Shown: positions 1-8,392 of the stretch, in pieces | How the letters are laid out: each line of letters begins with the position of its first letter | Position numbering within the stretch: the stretch's first letter is position 1 | NCBI RefSeq assembly: GCF_002387245.1 | Contig: NZ_DGLD01000013.1 | Span: 124,001-188,000 of the forward strand | Source: Brevundimonas sp. UBA4553 | Lineage (GTDB): Bacteria; Pseudomonadota; Alphaproteobacteria; Caulobacterales; Caulobacteraceae | Length of the DNA stretch: 64,000 bases | Direction: 5' to 3' | Translations under genes and position numbers: made by a program | The notes under the pieces: generated by a model | Seen by the model: only the letters and a program-made list of their open reading frames with translations | Databases searched by the model: none | What the model was told of the DNA's origin: nothing

Positions 1-620
1 GCACGGCCTTCTCCATCGCCGGCGACGGCCGCTGGGTTACGGCCCGCCATGTGGTCGAGGGCTGCCGCCGTCCGGCGCTGGTGATCGGCGGCGGACGCGC
101 CCTGGCCGCCGACGTGCGACTGGCCGCGCGCGCCGACGTGGCCCTGTTGCTGACCGAGGGCGGACCGCCGGCGCTGCCGGTCGCCACGCAGACGCCGCTG
201 CGCAAGGGCCAGCGCGCCTTCCATCCGGGCTTCCCGCAAGGCCATCCGGGCGAGGTCGCGTCGCGCCTGCTGGGCCGTGAGACCTTGAAGATCAGAGGGC
301 GGGGCGAGCGCGACGAGCCGGTGCTGGCCTGGGCCGAGGCCGGGCGCACCAAGGGGCTGAAGGGAACCTTGTCGGGGCTGTCGGGCGCGCCGGTGCTGGA
401 TCGACGCGGCCGGGTGCTGGGGGTGACCATCGCCGAGGCGCCCCGTCGGGGGCTGATCTACACCACGGCCCCGGACACCTTCGTCCCCGCGATCCGGGGC
501 GAGCAGCGCGCCGACGAGAAGGCCCTGGGCGAGGCGGTGACGACCGAGAACTACGGCCAGGTCGCCGACCGCCTGCGCCGCGACCTGCGCGTGGCCCAGG
601 TGGTCTGCCTGACGGCATAG
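1..620 (+). CDS. Trypsin-like serine protease, 5'-truncated by window edge
   Basis: This is the C-terminal part of a chymotrypsin-fold (S1/HtrA-type) protease; the frame is open from base 3 and the start lies outside the window. The catalytic His is visible in WVTARHVVEGC (codon at 48-50), an Asp candidate in ADVALL, and the nucleophile Ser in the GLSGAPVLD oxyanion motif. No PDZ domain follows: the protein ends soon after the catalytic Ser with a short helical, charged tail. The signal peptide, if any, is off-window. A periplasmic or secreted location is inferred from the family. The gene converges on the M16 peptidase gene across an inverted-repeat spacer. Confidence 0.8.
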   Translation, partial: TAFSIAGDGRWVTARHVVEGCRRPALVIGGGRALAADVRLAARADVALLLTEGGPPALPVATQTPLRKGQRAFHPGFPQGHPGEVASRLLGRETLKIRGRGERDEPVLAWAEAGRTKGLKGTLSGLSGAPVLDRRGRVLGVTIAEAPRRGLIYTTAPDTFVPAIRGEQRADEKALGEAVTTENYGQVADRLRRDLRVAQVVCLTA

Positions 621-633
621 CGCCTGTCTCGAT

Positions 634-797
634 CCTTCCCTGCGAAGCGGGGGAGGGAACCATACGCATCATGGTGGAGGGGGCGGCTCGGGCCTGTCGG
701 CCTTGTTCGATCAAGCGCGGAGGGCAAGCGCGGAGAGAAGGTTCGCCCCCTCCACGCTACGCGGTCCCCCTCCCCCGTCGCGAGGCGACAGGGGAGG
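634..797. repeat. Palindromic intergenic element (inverted repeat)
   Basis: Two roughly 52-base arms, 634-685 and 744-797, are imperfect inverted complements. Each holds a GGGGGAGGG-type block and a GTGGAGGGGGCG block, separated by a spacer of about 58 bases that contains no gene. It lies between the 3' ends of two convergent genes, the typical place for REP/BIME-like elements. No transposase or clear target duplication is visible. Confidence 0.6.
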
Positions 798-808
798 ATA
801 GAGGCACC

Positions 809-3667
809 CTATCTCAGCGTTGCGCTGTTCAGGTTCAGGTCGGTCAGCGGGATGACCTCGACGTTCGGGTATTTGGCCCGCAGGGCGTCGATGAATTTGG
901 ACGCATCGCCGACGATGACCAGGCTGGCCTGATCCGTGGGCAGGTGTTCGGCGAAGGCGGCCTCGACCTGTTGCGGGGTGACCGAGCGGACGCGTCCGGC
1001 GTAGTCGGCCAGGTCGCTCATCGGCAGGTCGTAGAGGGCCAGGTTGGCGACGAGGCCACCCAGACCGTCCACCGTCTCCAGCGAGCGGCCGAAGCCGCCA
1101 ATCAGCGCGGCGCGGCGGGGGGCCAGTTCGGCCTCGGCGGCGGGCGCCGTCCCCAGCTTGCCGACCTCGGCCAGGATCAGGTCGGCCACCTCGGTCGCCG
1201 TTTCGTTCTTGGTCTGGGTCGAGGCGGTGAAGACGCCGACGTCCTGCTGGGCGCCCACCGACGAACGGGCGCCGTAGGACAGGCCGCGCTTGATGCGGAT
1301 TTCCTGATTGAGGCGCGACGAGAAGCCGCCGCCCAGCAGGGTGTTGCCCAGGGTCAGCGGGAAGTAGTCGGCGTCGGTGCGGCTAACGCCGCGGATGGCG
1401 GCGATGACGGCGGCCTGACCCGCGCCCGGCTGGTCGATGACGACGACGCGGGTGGGCAGGGTCTGGCCCGCCTTGGCGACGGGCGCAGGGGCTGCCGACG
1501 ACGGATCACGCCAGTCGCCGAAGGCGGCCTGGGCCAGTTCGCGGGCCTCGGCTGCAGTCACGGCGCCCGAGAAGACGATCGTGGCCTGCGACGGGCGATA
1601 GCGGGCGGCGTGGAAGGCGGCCACGTCGTCGCGGGTGATGGCCGGGATGCTGGTCAGGGTTCCCCCGCCGGGCGCGCCATAGGGGGCGTCGCCATAGATG
1701 ACGCGGCCGACCGACTGGGCCGCGATGGAGCCGGGCTGGCTGAGGGCGACGCGCAGGCCGTCCAGGGTCTGCGCCTGCTGGCGCTCCAGCTCTTCGGCGG
1801 CGAAGGCCGGATTACGCACCAGATCGGCCATCAGGCTCAGCGAGCGGCCGAAGACGTCTTTGGGGGCATTGGCGTAGACATTGGTGAAGTCGGCGCCGGA
1901 GCCCGCGCCGATACTGGCGCCCAGCTGCTCGATGGCGGTGGCGATCTCGGGCGCTGATTTCGACGTCGTGCCCTGGGTCAGCAGACCGGCGGTCATGGAG
2001 GCGACGCCCGGCTTGCCCGCGGGATCATTGGCCGAACCGGCGTTGAAGTTCAGACGGGCCGAAACCAGCGGCAGGCCCTCGGTCGGGGCGACCAGCACTC
2101 GCATGCCGTTGTCCAGGCGGAAGTCGGCCACGGCGGGGGTGGTCGGGGCCACCTCGGCGCCGGGCTGGGGCAGGCGGGCGCGCTCGGCTTCCGGCAGCAG
2201 GACGGCGATGGGACCGGCCGGGGCCAGTTCGGCCACGGTGACGGGGGCGTCGACGTTCATCTTCTGCACGCTGGCCGGATGCTCGTCGTCGGCAGGCTGG
2301 TAGTTGATGGTGATCTGGCGCTGCGGCGTCAGATAGCGACGGGCCACGCGCTGCACGTCGGCGGCGGTGACGGCCTGGATCTCGGCGATCTCGCGGTCGG
2401 CGGCGGTGGCGTCGCCGGTCATGATCAGGGCCATGCCGAGGGTGGTGGCGCGGTCGTCGATGCTCTCGCGGCCGCGCAGGGCGTTGGCGACCAGCTCGTT
2501 CTTGGCCTCGCTCAGTTCGGCGGCGGTGATCGGCGCATCGCGCAGGCGGGCGATCTCGGCCTCCAGGGCGGTCTTGCCGGCCTCGACCGTCTGGCCGTCG
2601 GCCATGATGGCGTAGGCCGTCAGGTTGCCGGCCTGCTGGGCGAAGTCGGGGCTGGAGCCGATCGAGGCGGCGATCTGTTGATCATAGACCAGCGAGCGAT
2701 AGAGGCGGCTGGACTCGCCGGTGGACAGCACCCCGTCCAGCACGGTCAGGGCGGCGCGGTCGGCGTCGCGATAGGCCACGGTGTTCCAGGCCAGGACCAC
2801 GGCCGGCAGGGGCACGTTGGGCGCGTAGTAGGTGGCGGTGCGCGGGCCGGTCGGCTCGGGCTCTTTCACATCATTGACCGGCATGGGCGCGGCCGGGCGC
2901 TTCAGCGGGGCGAAATACTCGTTCACCCAGGCGTCCAGCTGGGCCTGATCGAAGTTGCCGGCCACGATCAGCATGGCGTTGTCGGGCCGGTAGTAGGTGG
3001 CGTGGAAGCGCAGGACGTCGTCCAGGGTCGAGGCGTTCAACTCCTCGATCGAGCCGATGCCCGGACGGCGATAGGGATGGTCCTGATAGATGGTCTCGGG
3101 CGTGAATAGGCCGAACAGGCGGCCATAGGGGCTGGCGAGGATCCGCTGGCGGTATTCCTCCTTCACCACGTCGCGCTCGGAGACGAAGGTGGCTTCATCG
3201 ACCACCAGCGAACCCATGCGGTCAGCCTCGGCGAAGAGGATGCGCTGCAGGTGGTTGGCGGGAACCACCTCGTAGTAGGCGGTGACGTCGTCGGCGGTGA
3301 AGGCGTTGTTCATGCCGCCGACGTCTTCGGTCAGACGGTCGAAGGTCTCGGACGGCATGTTCTTCGTCGCCTTGAACAGCAGGTGCTCGAACAGGTGGGC
3401 GAAGCCCGAACGGCCGGCCGGATCGTCCTTGGAGCCCACGCGATACCAGACCTGGACCGTGACGTTCGAGGTCGAGGCGTCGCGAGCGGTGTAGACCTCC
3501 ATCCCGTTGGCCAGGACGCGTTTCTGGAAGCCCAGCGGCGGCACGGCGACGCCGCCCTGTGCGGCGGTGGTCGCGGTCGCAGGCGGCGATCCCTCGGCGA
3601 TGGCTGCGGCGGGCAGGCCCAGCAGCAGGGCCGAGGCGCAGGCGGTCAGGATCAGGCGGGTCTTCAT
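809..3667 (-). CDS. M16 family zinc metallopeptidase (two fused M16 units), secreted
   Basis: This 952-residue protein begins with a signal peptide (MKTRLILTACASALLLGLPAAAIAEG). The first M16 half carries the inverted zinc motif HLFEH (His91, Glu94, His95) with a downstream Glu-rich helix. The second half, from about residue 510 (RLDNGMRVLVAPTEGLPL), has the same fold signature, but the matching segment (DPAGKPGVASMTAGLL) lacks HxxEH. It is thus a catalytic half joined to a non-catalytic half, as in pitrilysin-like periplasmic enzymes that degrade peptides in a closed chamber. The gene is monocistronic. Substrate is unknown. Confidence 0.9.
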   Translation of the reverse strand: MKTRLILTACASALLLGLPAAAIAEGSPPATATTAAQGGVAVPPLGFQKRVLANGMEVYTARDASTSNVTVQVWYRVGSKDDPAGRSGFAHLFEHLLFKATKNMPSETFDRLTEDVGGMNNAFTADDVTAYYEVVPANHLQRILFAEADRMGSLVVDEATFVSERDVVKEEYRQRILASPYGRLFGLFTPETIYQDHPYRRPGIGSIEELNASTLDDVLRFHATYYRPDNAMLIVAGNFDQAQLDAWVNEYFAPLKRPAAPMPVNDVKEPEPTGPRTATYYAPNVPLPAVVLAWNTVAYRDADRAALTVLDGVLSTGESSRLYRSLVYDQQIAASIGSSPDFAQQAGNLTAYAIMADGQTVEAGKTALEAEIARLRDAPITAAELSEAKNELVANALRGRESIDDRATTLGMALIMTGDATAADREIAEIQAVTAADVQRVARRYLTPQRQITINYQPADDEHPASVQKMNVDAPVTVAELAPAGPIAVLLPEAERARLPQPGAEVAPTTPAVADFRLDNGMRVLVAPTEGLPLVSARLNFNAGSANDPAGKPGVASMTAGLLTQGTTSKSAPEIATAIEQLGASIGAGSGADFTNVYANAPKDVFGRSLSLMADLVRNPAFAAEELERQQAQTLDGLRVALSQPGSIAAQSVGRVIYGDAPYGAPGGGTLTSIPAITRDDVAAFHAARYRPSQATIVFSGAVTAAEARELAQAAFGDWRDPSSAAPAPVAKAGQTLPTRVVVIDQPGAGQAAVIAAIRGVSRTDADYFPLTLGNTLLGGGFSSRLNQEIRIKRGLSYGARSSVGAQQDVGVFTASTQTKNETATEVADLILAEVGKLGTAPAAEAELAPRRAALIGGFGRSLETVDGLGGLVANLALYDLPMSDLADYAGRVRSVTPQQVEAAFAEHLPTDQASLVIVGDASKFIDALRAKYPNVEVIPLTDLNLNSATLR

Positions 3668-3787
3668 GGGCGTCAGGTTCCGGTCGCCCGCCGGCCGCGC
3701 CGGGGGCAGGTCGGCCGGACCCTATCAGGGCCGAAACCTGCCGCGCACCTTACGGTGCTGTAATGAAGTGAGCGGGCCCTACATGCC

Positions 3788-3818
3788 CCGCTCATCCCCG
3801 CCTCCGCGGGATGAGCGG
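3788..3818. repeat. Short palindrome, GCTCATCCC repeat family
   Basis: A near-perfect hairpin: CCGCTCATCCCCGC pairs with GCGGGATGAGCGG around the loop CTCC. The same core recurs as a perfect long-range inverted repeat at 58078-58208 and in weaker form at 20061-20094. It sits just past the stop of the isoaspartyl peptidase gene and upstream of the M16 gene, so it could also act as a 3'-end stabiliser. Confidence 0.6.
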
Positions 3819-3833
3819 ATGAGAGGGAGGCGT

Positions 3834-4709
3834 TTAGCGCCCGAACACCTCGACCCCGACCTCGCCGTCGGTGGTCAGCCAGGCGCGCTTCATGCCCTGA
3901 CTGTTGAAGGGGGCGACGATGTTGCCGTCGCGGTCCAGGGCGATCAGGCCGCCGTCGCCGCCCAGACCGCCGATGCGGTCGATGGTCGCCTGCGAGGCCT
4001 CGGCCAGCGACTGACCGGCGGCCACGCCGAAGGCTGTGCGAGCGGCGGCGGCGACGCGGATGAAGTACTCGCCCTGGCCGGTGCAGGAGACGGCGGCGTG
4101 GTCGTCAGCCCAGGTCCCGGCGGCGGGAATGGGGGTGTCGCCGACGCGGCCCGGCATCTTGCCGAAGACGCCGGCCGTCGAGGTGGCGGCGGCGAGGCGG
4201 CCCTGGCTGTCCAGTACGCAGCAGCCGACGGTGCCATGGCTGAGCGTGCCCGGCGGGTGGTTGTCCTCGCCCTGACCGGCCCGGGTGAACCAGGCCTCCT
4301 CGTCTCCGATCGGCTCCAGGGCCTGATCATGGGCGAACAGGGCGGCGCCTTCGCCGGCCAGCATGACATGGGGCGTGCGGTCCATCACGGCGCGGGCGGC
4401 GACGACCGGGTTGCGGAAGCCCTGCAGGGCGGCGACGGCCCCGGCCTTGCCCGAGGCGCCGTCCATCAGGCTGGCGTCCAGCTCATAGGCCCCGGCCAGG
4501 TTGGGCGAGGCGCCGCGGCCCGCGACGTAGAGGCCGGAGTCTTCGAGCATGATCACCGCCTCGACGGCGACGTCCACAGCGGAGGCTCCGGCGTCCAGCC
4601 GCGCCTTCATCGCCTCGACCACTTCGCGCATGTGCACGACCTCGGCGTCGTAGTTGCGCTCGCGCCGGGCGCCGGCGCCGCCGTGGAGGATGAGGGCGGT
4701 TCGCGCCAT
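3834..4709 (-). CDS. Isoaspartyl peptidase / plant-type L-asparaginase (Ntn hydrolase)
   Basis: The enzyme cleaves beta-aspartyl dipeptides and L-asparagine after autocatalytic maturation into two subunits. The 291-residue chain opens with ALILHGGAGA, the family N-terminus, and carries the self-cleavage/nucleophile motif SHGTVGCCVLD with Thr160. TSTAG and GTGEYF-like (TGQGEYFIR) substrate-binding segments follow. The ATG at 4709 was chosen over one at 4745 because AGGAGA sits just upstream and the product then starts at the conserved strand. No signal peptide is seen, so it is probably cytoplasmic. It diverges from the quinone oxidoreductase gene. Confidence 0.88.
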   Translation of the reverse strand: MARTALILHGGAGARRERNYDAEVVHMREVVEAMKARLDAGASAVDVAVEAVIMLEDSGLYVAGRGASPNLAGAYELDASLMDGASGKAGAVAALQGFRNPVVAARAVMDRTPHVMLAGEGAALFAHDQALEPIGDEEAWFTRAGQGEDNHPPGTLSHGTVGCCVLDSQGRLAAATSTAGVFGKMPGRVGDTPIPAAGTWADDHAAVSCTGQGEYFIRVAAAARTAFGVAAGQSLAEASQATIDRIGGLGGDGGLIALDRDGNIVAPFNSQGMKRAWLTTDGEVGVEVFGR

Positions 4710-4818
4710 GGTCGTCTCCTGAAAGTCTGTTCGGCCTCTTTGCATCGGGCCGCGCGCTGATTAGCGTCGCAATCGTGTCGGCGCCATGGCCCGACGGGGG
4801 ATCACGAAAGAAACCAGC

Positions 4819-5820
4819 ATGCGCGCAGTCCTGTCCAAGGCCGTCGGCGGCCCTGAAGCTCTCGTCGTCGAGGAGGTCATGGACCCCACGCCCAAGCCGG
4901 GCGAGGTGGTGATCGAGATCAAGGCCGTCGGCATCAACTACCCCGACACCCTGATCATCGAGGACAGGTATCAGTTCAGGCCCGAGCGCCCCTTCTCGCC
5001 GGGCGCCGAGGTGGCGGGTGTGGTCGACGCGGTGGGCGAGGGCGTCAAGGGCGTGTTCAAGGGCGATCGGGTCATCGCCGTGCCGGGCTGGGGCGGTCTA
5101 GTCGAGCGTCTGGCGGTCCCGGCCTCCAGCCTGATCCCCATGCCCGACGGCATGAGCTTCGAGGAGGCCGCCGCCCTGACCATGACCTACGGCACCAGCT
5201 ACTACGCCCTGAAGGACCGGGCGAAGCTGCAGCCGGGCGAGACCCTGCTGGTGCTGGGCGCCGCCGGGGGCGTGGGCGCTGCCGCGGTCGAACTGGGCAA
5301 GGCCATGGGCGCGCGCGTCGTCGCCGCGGCCTCGACTAACGACAAGGTGGAGTTCGCGCTTGAGCTGGGGGCCGACAACGGCCTGATCTATCCGTCAGGT
5401 CCGATGGACAAGGCGGCGCAGAAATCGCTGTCGGGCGAGTTGAAGCTGGCCACGGGCCGCGACGGCGCCGACGTGGTCTATGACGCGGTCGGCGGCGACT
5501 ACGCCGAGCCGGCATTGCGCGCCATGGACTGGAACGGGCGCTATCTGGTGGTCGGTTTCCCGGCGGGCATCCCGTCCCTGCCGCTGAACCTGACCCTGCT
5601 GAAGTCGGTGTCGGTGATCGGGGTCTTCTGGGGCGCGGCGGTGGCGCGCGATCCCAAGGCGCACGCGGCCAACATGGCCGAGCTGATGCAGCTGTGGAAG
5701 GACGGCAAGATCAAGCCGCGCGTCAGCCGCACCTATCCCCTGGAAGACGCGCACGAAGCGATCAAGGCGCTGGGCGATCGTCAGGCCCTGGGCAAGATCG
5801 TCGTGGTGACCGAGGGATGA
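4819..5820 (+). CDS. MDR-family NADPH:quinone oxidoreductase (zinc-free)
   Basis: This 333-residue medium-chain dehydrogenase/reductase has the N-terminal GroES-like domain (GINYPDTLIIEDRYQFRPERP) and a Rossmann domain with AAGGVGAAAVELGKAMGA for NADPH. The catalytic and structural zinc cysteines of alcohol dehydrogenases are absent, which fits the quinone-reductase/enoyl-reductase branch. The start at 4819 gives the conserved MRAVL opening; an in-frame ATG at 4786 would add 11 residues. Its stop overlaps the next ATG (ATGA), so the 2OG oxygenase is translationally coupled. The true acceptor cannot be read from sequence. Confidence 0.85.
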   Translation: MRAVLSKAVGGPEALVVEEVMDPTPKPGEVVIEIKAVGINYPDTLIIEDRYQFRPERPFSPGAEVAGVVDAVGEGVKGVFKGDRVIAVPGWGGLVERLAVPASSLIPMPDGMSFEEAAALTMTYGTSYYALKDRAKLQPGETLLVLGAAGGVGAAAVELGKAMGARVVAAASTNDKVEFALELGADNGLIYPSGPMDKAAQKSLSGELKLATGRDGADVVYDAVGGDYAEPALRAMDWNGRYLVVGFPAGIPSLPLNLTLLKSVSVIGVFWGAAVARDPKAHAANMAELMQLWKDGKIKPRVSRTYPLEDAHEAIKALGDRQALGKIVVVTEG

Positions 5821-6545
5821 GCGACGGTCTGAACCTTGCGGTCGACGAGGTCGAATTCGCGGTCGCCGCCGAACGGCTGGCGCGTACCGGCCGTACGCGC
5901 GTGCCGGGTCTGTTGGGCGAAGGGGCCGGACGGCTGCATGACGAGATGGCGGACCCGATCCATGACTGGGCGCGGGCCTTCCACAATCCGTTCGGCGTTG
6001 ACGTGTCCGCCGCCGGGTTCGACGCTCAATCGGATGAGGATCGACAGGCGGCGCTGGATCGCATCCACGCCGGCGCCGCCAAGGGGCTTCAGTTTCTCTT
6101 TGACCGGTTGTTGATCCACACGACGGGTGACGAGGCCAGCCACACGCCGCCTCTGCTCAAGGCGGCTGTCGAGCTGTTCAACAGCGAGGCCTATCTGGCG
6201 TTCGCGCGCCGCCTGACCGGCGACGACCGCATCGTCTCCGCTGACGGTCAGGCGACCCGTTATTTGTCGGGGCATTTTCTGAACCGGCATACCGACGCCA
6301 ATGAGGCCTCGGGGCGCCTTTACGCCTATGTGCTGAATCTCTCGCCCCGCTGGCGGGCGGAGTGGGGCGGTCATCTGCAGTTTCTGGATGAGACAGGCGA
6401 GGTGACCGAAAGCATGATCCCGGCCTTTGGCGCGCTGAACGTCTTCAAGGTGCCCCAGTCCCACGCCGTCTCGGTCGTCGCGCCGTTTGCGCCCGCGCCG
6501 CGCTATTCCATCATCGGCTGGTGGCGCTCGCAGGCGCTGACCTAG
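5817..6545 (+). CDS. 2-oxoglutarate/Fe(II) dioxygenase, prolyl-4-hydroxylase-like
   Basis: This 242-residue protein has a C-terminal double-stranded beta-helix with the iron triad: HTD (His158, Asp160) and a distal His216 (VPQSHAVSV). Arg229 in PRYSIIGWWR is placed to bind the 2-oxoglutarate carboxylate. The N-terminal half is helical, as in 2OG-Fe(II) P4H-like bacterial proteins. Start at 5817 follows from the ATGA overlap with the oxidoreductase gene. The substrate is unknown; protein hydroxylation or small-molecule oxidation are both possible. It converges with and slightly overlaps the DUF1232 gene at 6542-6545. Confidence 0.85.
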   Translation: MSDGLNLAVDEVEFAVAAERLARTGRTRVPGLLGEGAGRLHDEMADPIHDWARAFHNPFGVDVSAAGFDAQSDEDRQAALDRIHAGAAKGLQFLFDRLLIHTTGDEASHTPPLLKAAVELFNSEAYLAFARRLTGDDRIVSADGQATRYLSGHFLNRHTDANEASGRLYAYVLNLSPRWRAEWGGHLQFLDETGEVTESMIPAFGALNVFKVPQSHAVSVVAPFAPAPRYSIIGWWRSQALT

Positions 6546-6958
6546 TTCGCCTCGTCGCGGACGCGCTTCAGCGCCGTCTCGGCCTGTTCATGGTGCCTGC
6601 GTTTCACGTGGGCGCCGAGCGTCGCCAGGACGGCCGCGATCACGGCGGCGTCGTCGGTGAAGCCGATGCCGGCGAAGATGTCGGGAATGGCGTCGACCGG
6701 CATGACGAAATAGGCCAGCGCGCCCAGCATGACCCCCTTGGCCGCCATCGGAGTCTGCGGATCCTGGGTCGCGTACCAGGCGGCCAGGGCCTGACCCGCG
6801 AAGGGGATGCGAGAGGCCGTGCTGCGCAGTTTGGGCCAGAAGCCCTTTCTGACACGCATTTCATTGACCCTCTGCACCGTGGGGACCAGGGCCTTCTCAG
6901 GATCGATGGCGTCGGCCATGGAGTCGGCTGACGACGCCGGTTTGGCTTTGGCGGTCAT
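6542..6958 (-). CDS. DUF1232 (YkvA-like) small membrane-associated protein
   Basis: The 138-residue product has the DUF1232 core AKGVMLGALAYFVMPVDAIPDIFAGIGFTDDAAVI split over one hydrophobic hairpin, preceded by a basic segment and followed by a charged helix (KRRHHEQAETALKRVRDEAN). The PxDxIPD signature defines the family, whose role is not established. A GAGGA about 10 bases before the ATG supports the start. Its stop overlaps the convergent 2OG-oxygenase stop by a few bases. Confidence 0.8.
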   Translation of the reverse strand: MTAKAKPASSADSMADAIDPEKALVPTVQRVNEMRVRKGFWPKLRSTASRIPFAGQALAAWYATQDPQTPMAAKGVMLGALAYFVMPVDAIPDIFAGIGFTDDAAVIAAVLATLGAHVKRRHHEQAETALKRVRDEAN

Positions 6959-6970
6959 GGCCGCTAAATC
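6942..6970 (+). promoter_or_regulatory. Candidate housekeeping promoter of the SDR gene at 7014
   Basis: TTGGCTT at 6942-6948, a 14-base spacer, then GCTAAATC at 6963-6970. The second element matches the Caulobacter housekeeping -10 consensus GCTANAWC at every position. It overlaps the 5' end of the divergent DUF1232 gene and lies about 45 bases before the ATG. Confidence 0.45.
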
Positions 6971-7013
6971 CTCGCGCAGACACTCGGTTCACCAGAATAT
7001 AGGGACGATCTTC

Positions 7014-7796
7014 ATGAAACTCGACGGTTCGATTGCGGCGGTGGTGACGGGCGGAGCCTCGGGCCTGGGCGAGGGCACGGCGCGCGCGCTGGCGGCCAGG
7101 GGCGTCAAGGTCGCCCTGTTCGACCTGAACGAGGAGCGTGGCGAGGTGATCGCCCAGGAAATCGGCGGCGTCTTCTGCAAGGTGGACGTGACCTCGGACG
7201 AAAGCGTCGCCGCCGGCTTCATCAAGGCCCGCGCCGCCCACGGCCAGGAGCGCCTGACCGTCAACTGCGCCGGCATCGCCACGGGCCAGAAGACCGTCAG
7301 CCGCAAGCGCGACACCGGCGAGGTCCGCTCGCACGACATGGCCTCGTTCGAGCGCACCGTCACGATCAACCTGTTCGGCACCTTCCGCGTCCTGTCGCAG
7401 TCGGCCCTGGGCATGGTTCAGGCCGAGCCGATGGCCGATGGCGAGCGTGGCCTGATCGTCAACACCGCCAGCGTCGCGGCCCAGGACGGTCAGATCGGCC
7501 AGGCGGCCTATTCGGCGTCCAAGGGCGGCGTCTACGCCATGACCCTGCCGGTCGCGCGCGATCTGGCCCAGGAGGGGGTGCGGGTGAACACCATCCTGCC
7601 CGGCATCATGTGGACGCCGATGATGGCCGGCATGGACCAGAAGGTTCAGGACAGCCTGGCCGCCGCCATTCCCTTCCCCAGCCGCCTGGGCACCCCGGCC
7701 GACTATGCGGCCCTGGCCCTGCATCTGGCCGAGAACGTCTACATCAACGGCGAGTGCATCCGTCTGGACGGCGCCATTCGCCTGGCGCCGCGCTAG
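7014..7796 (+). CDS. SDR oxidoreductase, 3-hydroxyacyl-CoA dehydrogenase type-2-like
   Basis: A 260-residue classical short-chain dehydrogenase: NAD motif TGGASGLGEG at residues 11-20, an Asp after beta-2 (ALFDLNEE) that favours NAD over NADP, the NCAGI motif, catalytic Ser (NTASVAAQDG) and YSASKGG (Tyr-x3-Lys). The insertion after NCAGIATGQKTVSRKRDT resembles human HSD17B10/HADH2, which points to fatty-acid or branched-chain acyl-CoA oxidation; this is inference. ATG 7014 is the first codon of the conserved MKLDGSIAAVVTGG. A long hairpin ending in T's follows the gene. Confidence 0.85.
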   Translation: MKLDGSIAAVVTGGASGLGEGTARALAARGVKVALFDLNEERGEVIAQEIGGVFCKVDVTSDESVAAGFIKARAAHGQERLTVNCAGIATGQKTVSRKRDTGEVRSHDMASFERTVTINLFGTFRVLSQSALGMVQAEPMADGERGLIVNTASVAAQDGQIGQAAYSASKGGVYAMTLPVARDLAQEGVRVNTILPGIMWTPMMAGMDQKVQDSLAAAIPFPSRLGTPADYAALALHLAENVYINGECIRLDGAIRLAPR

Positions 7797-7889
7797 GCGA
7801 GACGTCGACGGCTCTGGTCCGTCCTGCGTAGCGGCTGGCCGTCTGAGGGGAGGCGGCCCGCGGGATTGATCCGTGGAAGTTGTTTTCAG

Positions 7890-7934
7890 CGGCCCTCGCA
7901 ACCTTCTCTCCAGAAGTGTTGCGAGGGCCGTTTT
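7890..7934 (+). terminator. Rho-independent terminator after the SDR gene
   Basis: CGGCCCTCGCAAC (7890-7902) pairs perfectly with GTTGCGAGGGCCG (7918-7930), an inner CTTCT/AGAAG stem closes the loop, and TTTT follows at 7931-7934. It separates the SDR gene from the tRNA unit. Confidence 0.75.
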
Positions 7935-7996
7935 GCTTGAAATTGCAGGGCTATTCGAAAAAGCGTGGTGGATTGAAGGAAAAACCAAAAAGGGGG

Positions 7997-8026
7997 TTGC
8001 GCGAGCCGAAGAAGGTCCGCTATACG
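7997..8026 (+). promoter_or_regulatory. Promoter of tRNA-Gly
   Basis: TTGCGC at 7997-8002, 17 bases, then CTATAC at 8020-8025; including flanks it reads TTGCGCG / GCTATACG, close to the Caulobacter housekeeping consensus. Predicted transcription start is near 8032, about 35 bases before the mature tRNA. Confidence 0.55.
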
Positions 8027-8067
8027 CCCCTCCTCGACGGGGAGCAGCACATCGCTCCCACGGGAAT

Positions 8068-8142
8068 GCGGGCGTAGCTCAGTGGTAGAGCACAACCTTG
8101 CCAAGGTTGGGGTCGAGAGTTCGAATCTCTTCGCCCGCTCCA
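8068..8142 (+). tRNA. tRNA-Gly (anticodon GCC)
   Basis: A full cloverleaf of 75 bases: acceptor GCGGGCG (8068-8074) pairs with CGCCCGC (8132-8138); the D-loop contains AGTGGTAGA; anticodon stem CAACC/GGTTG encloses TTGCCAA, giving anticodon GCC; the T-arm has GAGAG TTCGAAT CTCTT. The discriminator is T and CCA is encoded (8140-8142). It stands alone with its own promoter and terminator. It reads GGC and GGT, heavily used glycine codons at this GC content. Confidence 0.97.
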
Positions 8143-8155
8143 GTCGAGACTGGGA

Positions 8156-8190
8156 AAACGGGGCCCGATCGCAAGATCGGGCCCCGTTTC
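8156..8190 (+). terminator. Terminator of the tRNA-Gly unit
   Basis: A perfect 15-bp stem, AAACGGGGCCCGATC (8156-8170) with GATCGGGCCCCGTTT (8175-8189), closed by the stable tetraloop GCAA and followed by TTTC. Confidence 0.9.
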
Positions 8191-8392
8191 GCATTCCGCC
8201 TCGGACAATGGCGTGAAAGTCTGATTTCAGCATGACGACAGACGTTCCGTTTCGGGATGGAATGTCGCGTCCCTGTGGTCCGTTCGCAGATTCCTTTTCG
8301 TCAAACCGTCGCGGCCGCGTCGTCGCACGCCGTTAGCCAGCGCCGCCATGGACCGGAGCGCGAGGCGATTCCGGCGAACGGGGATGACTGAC

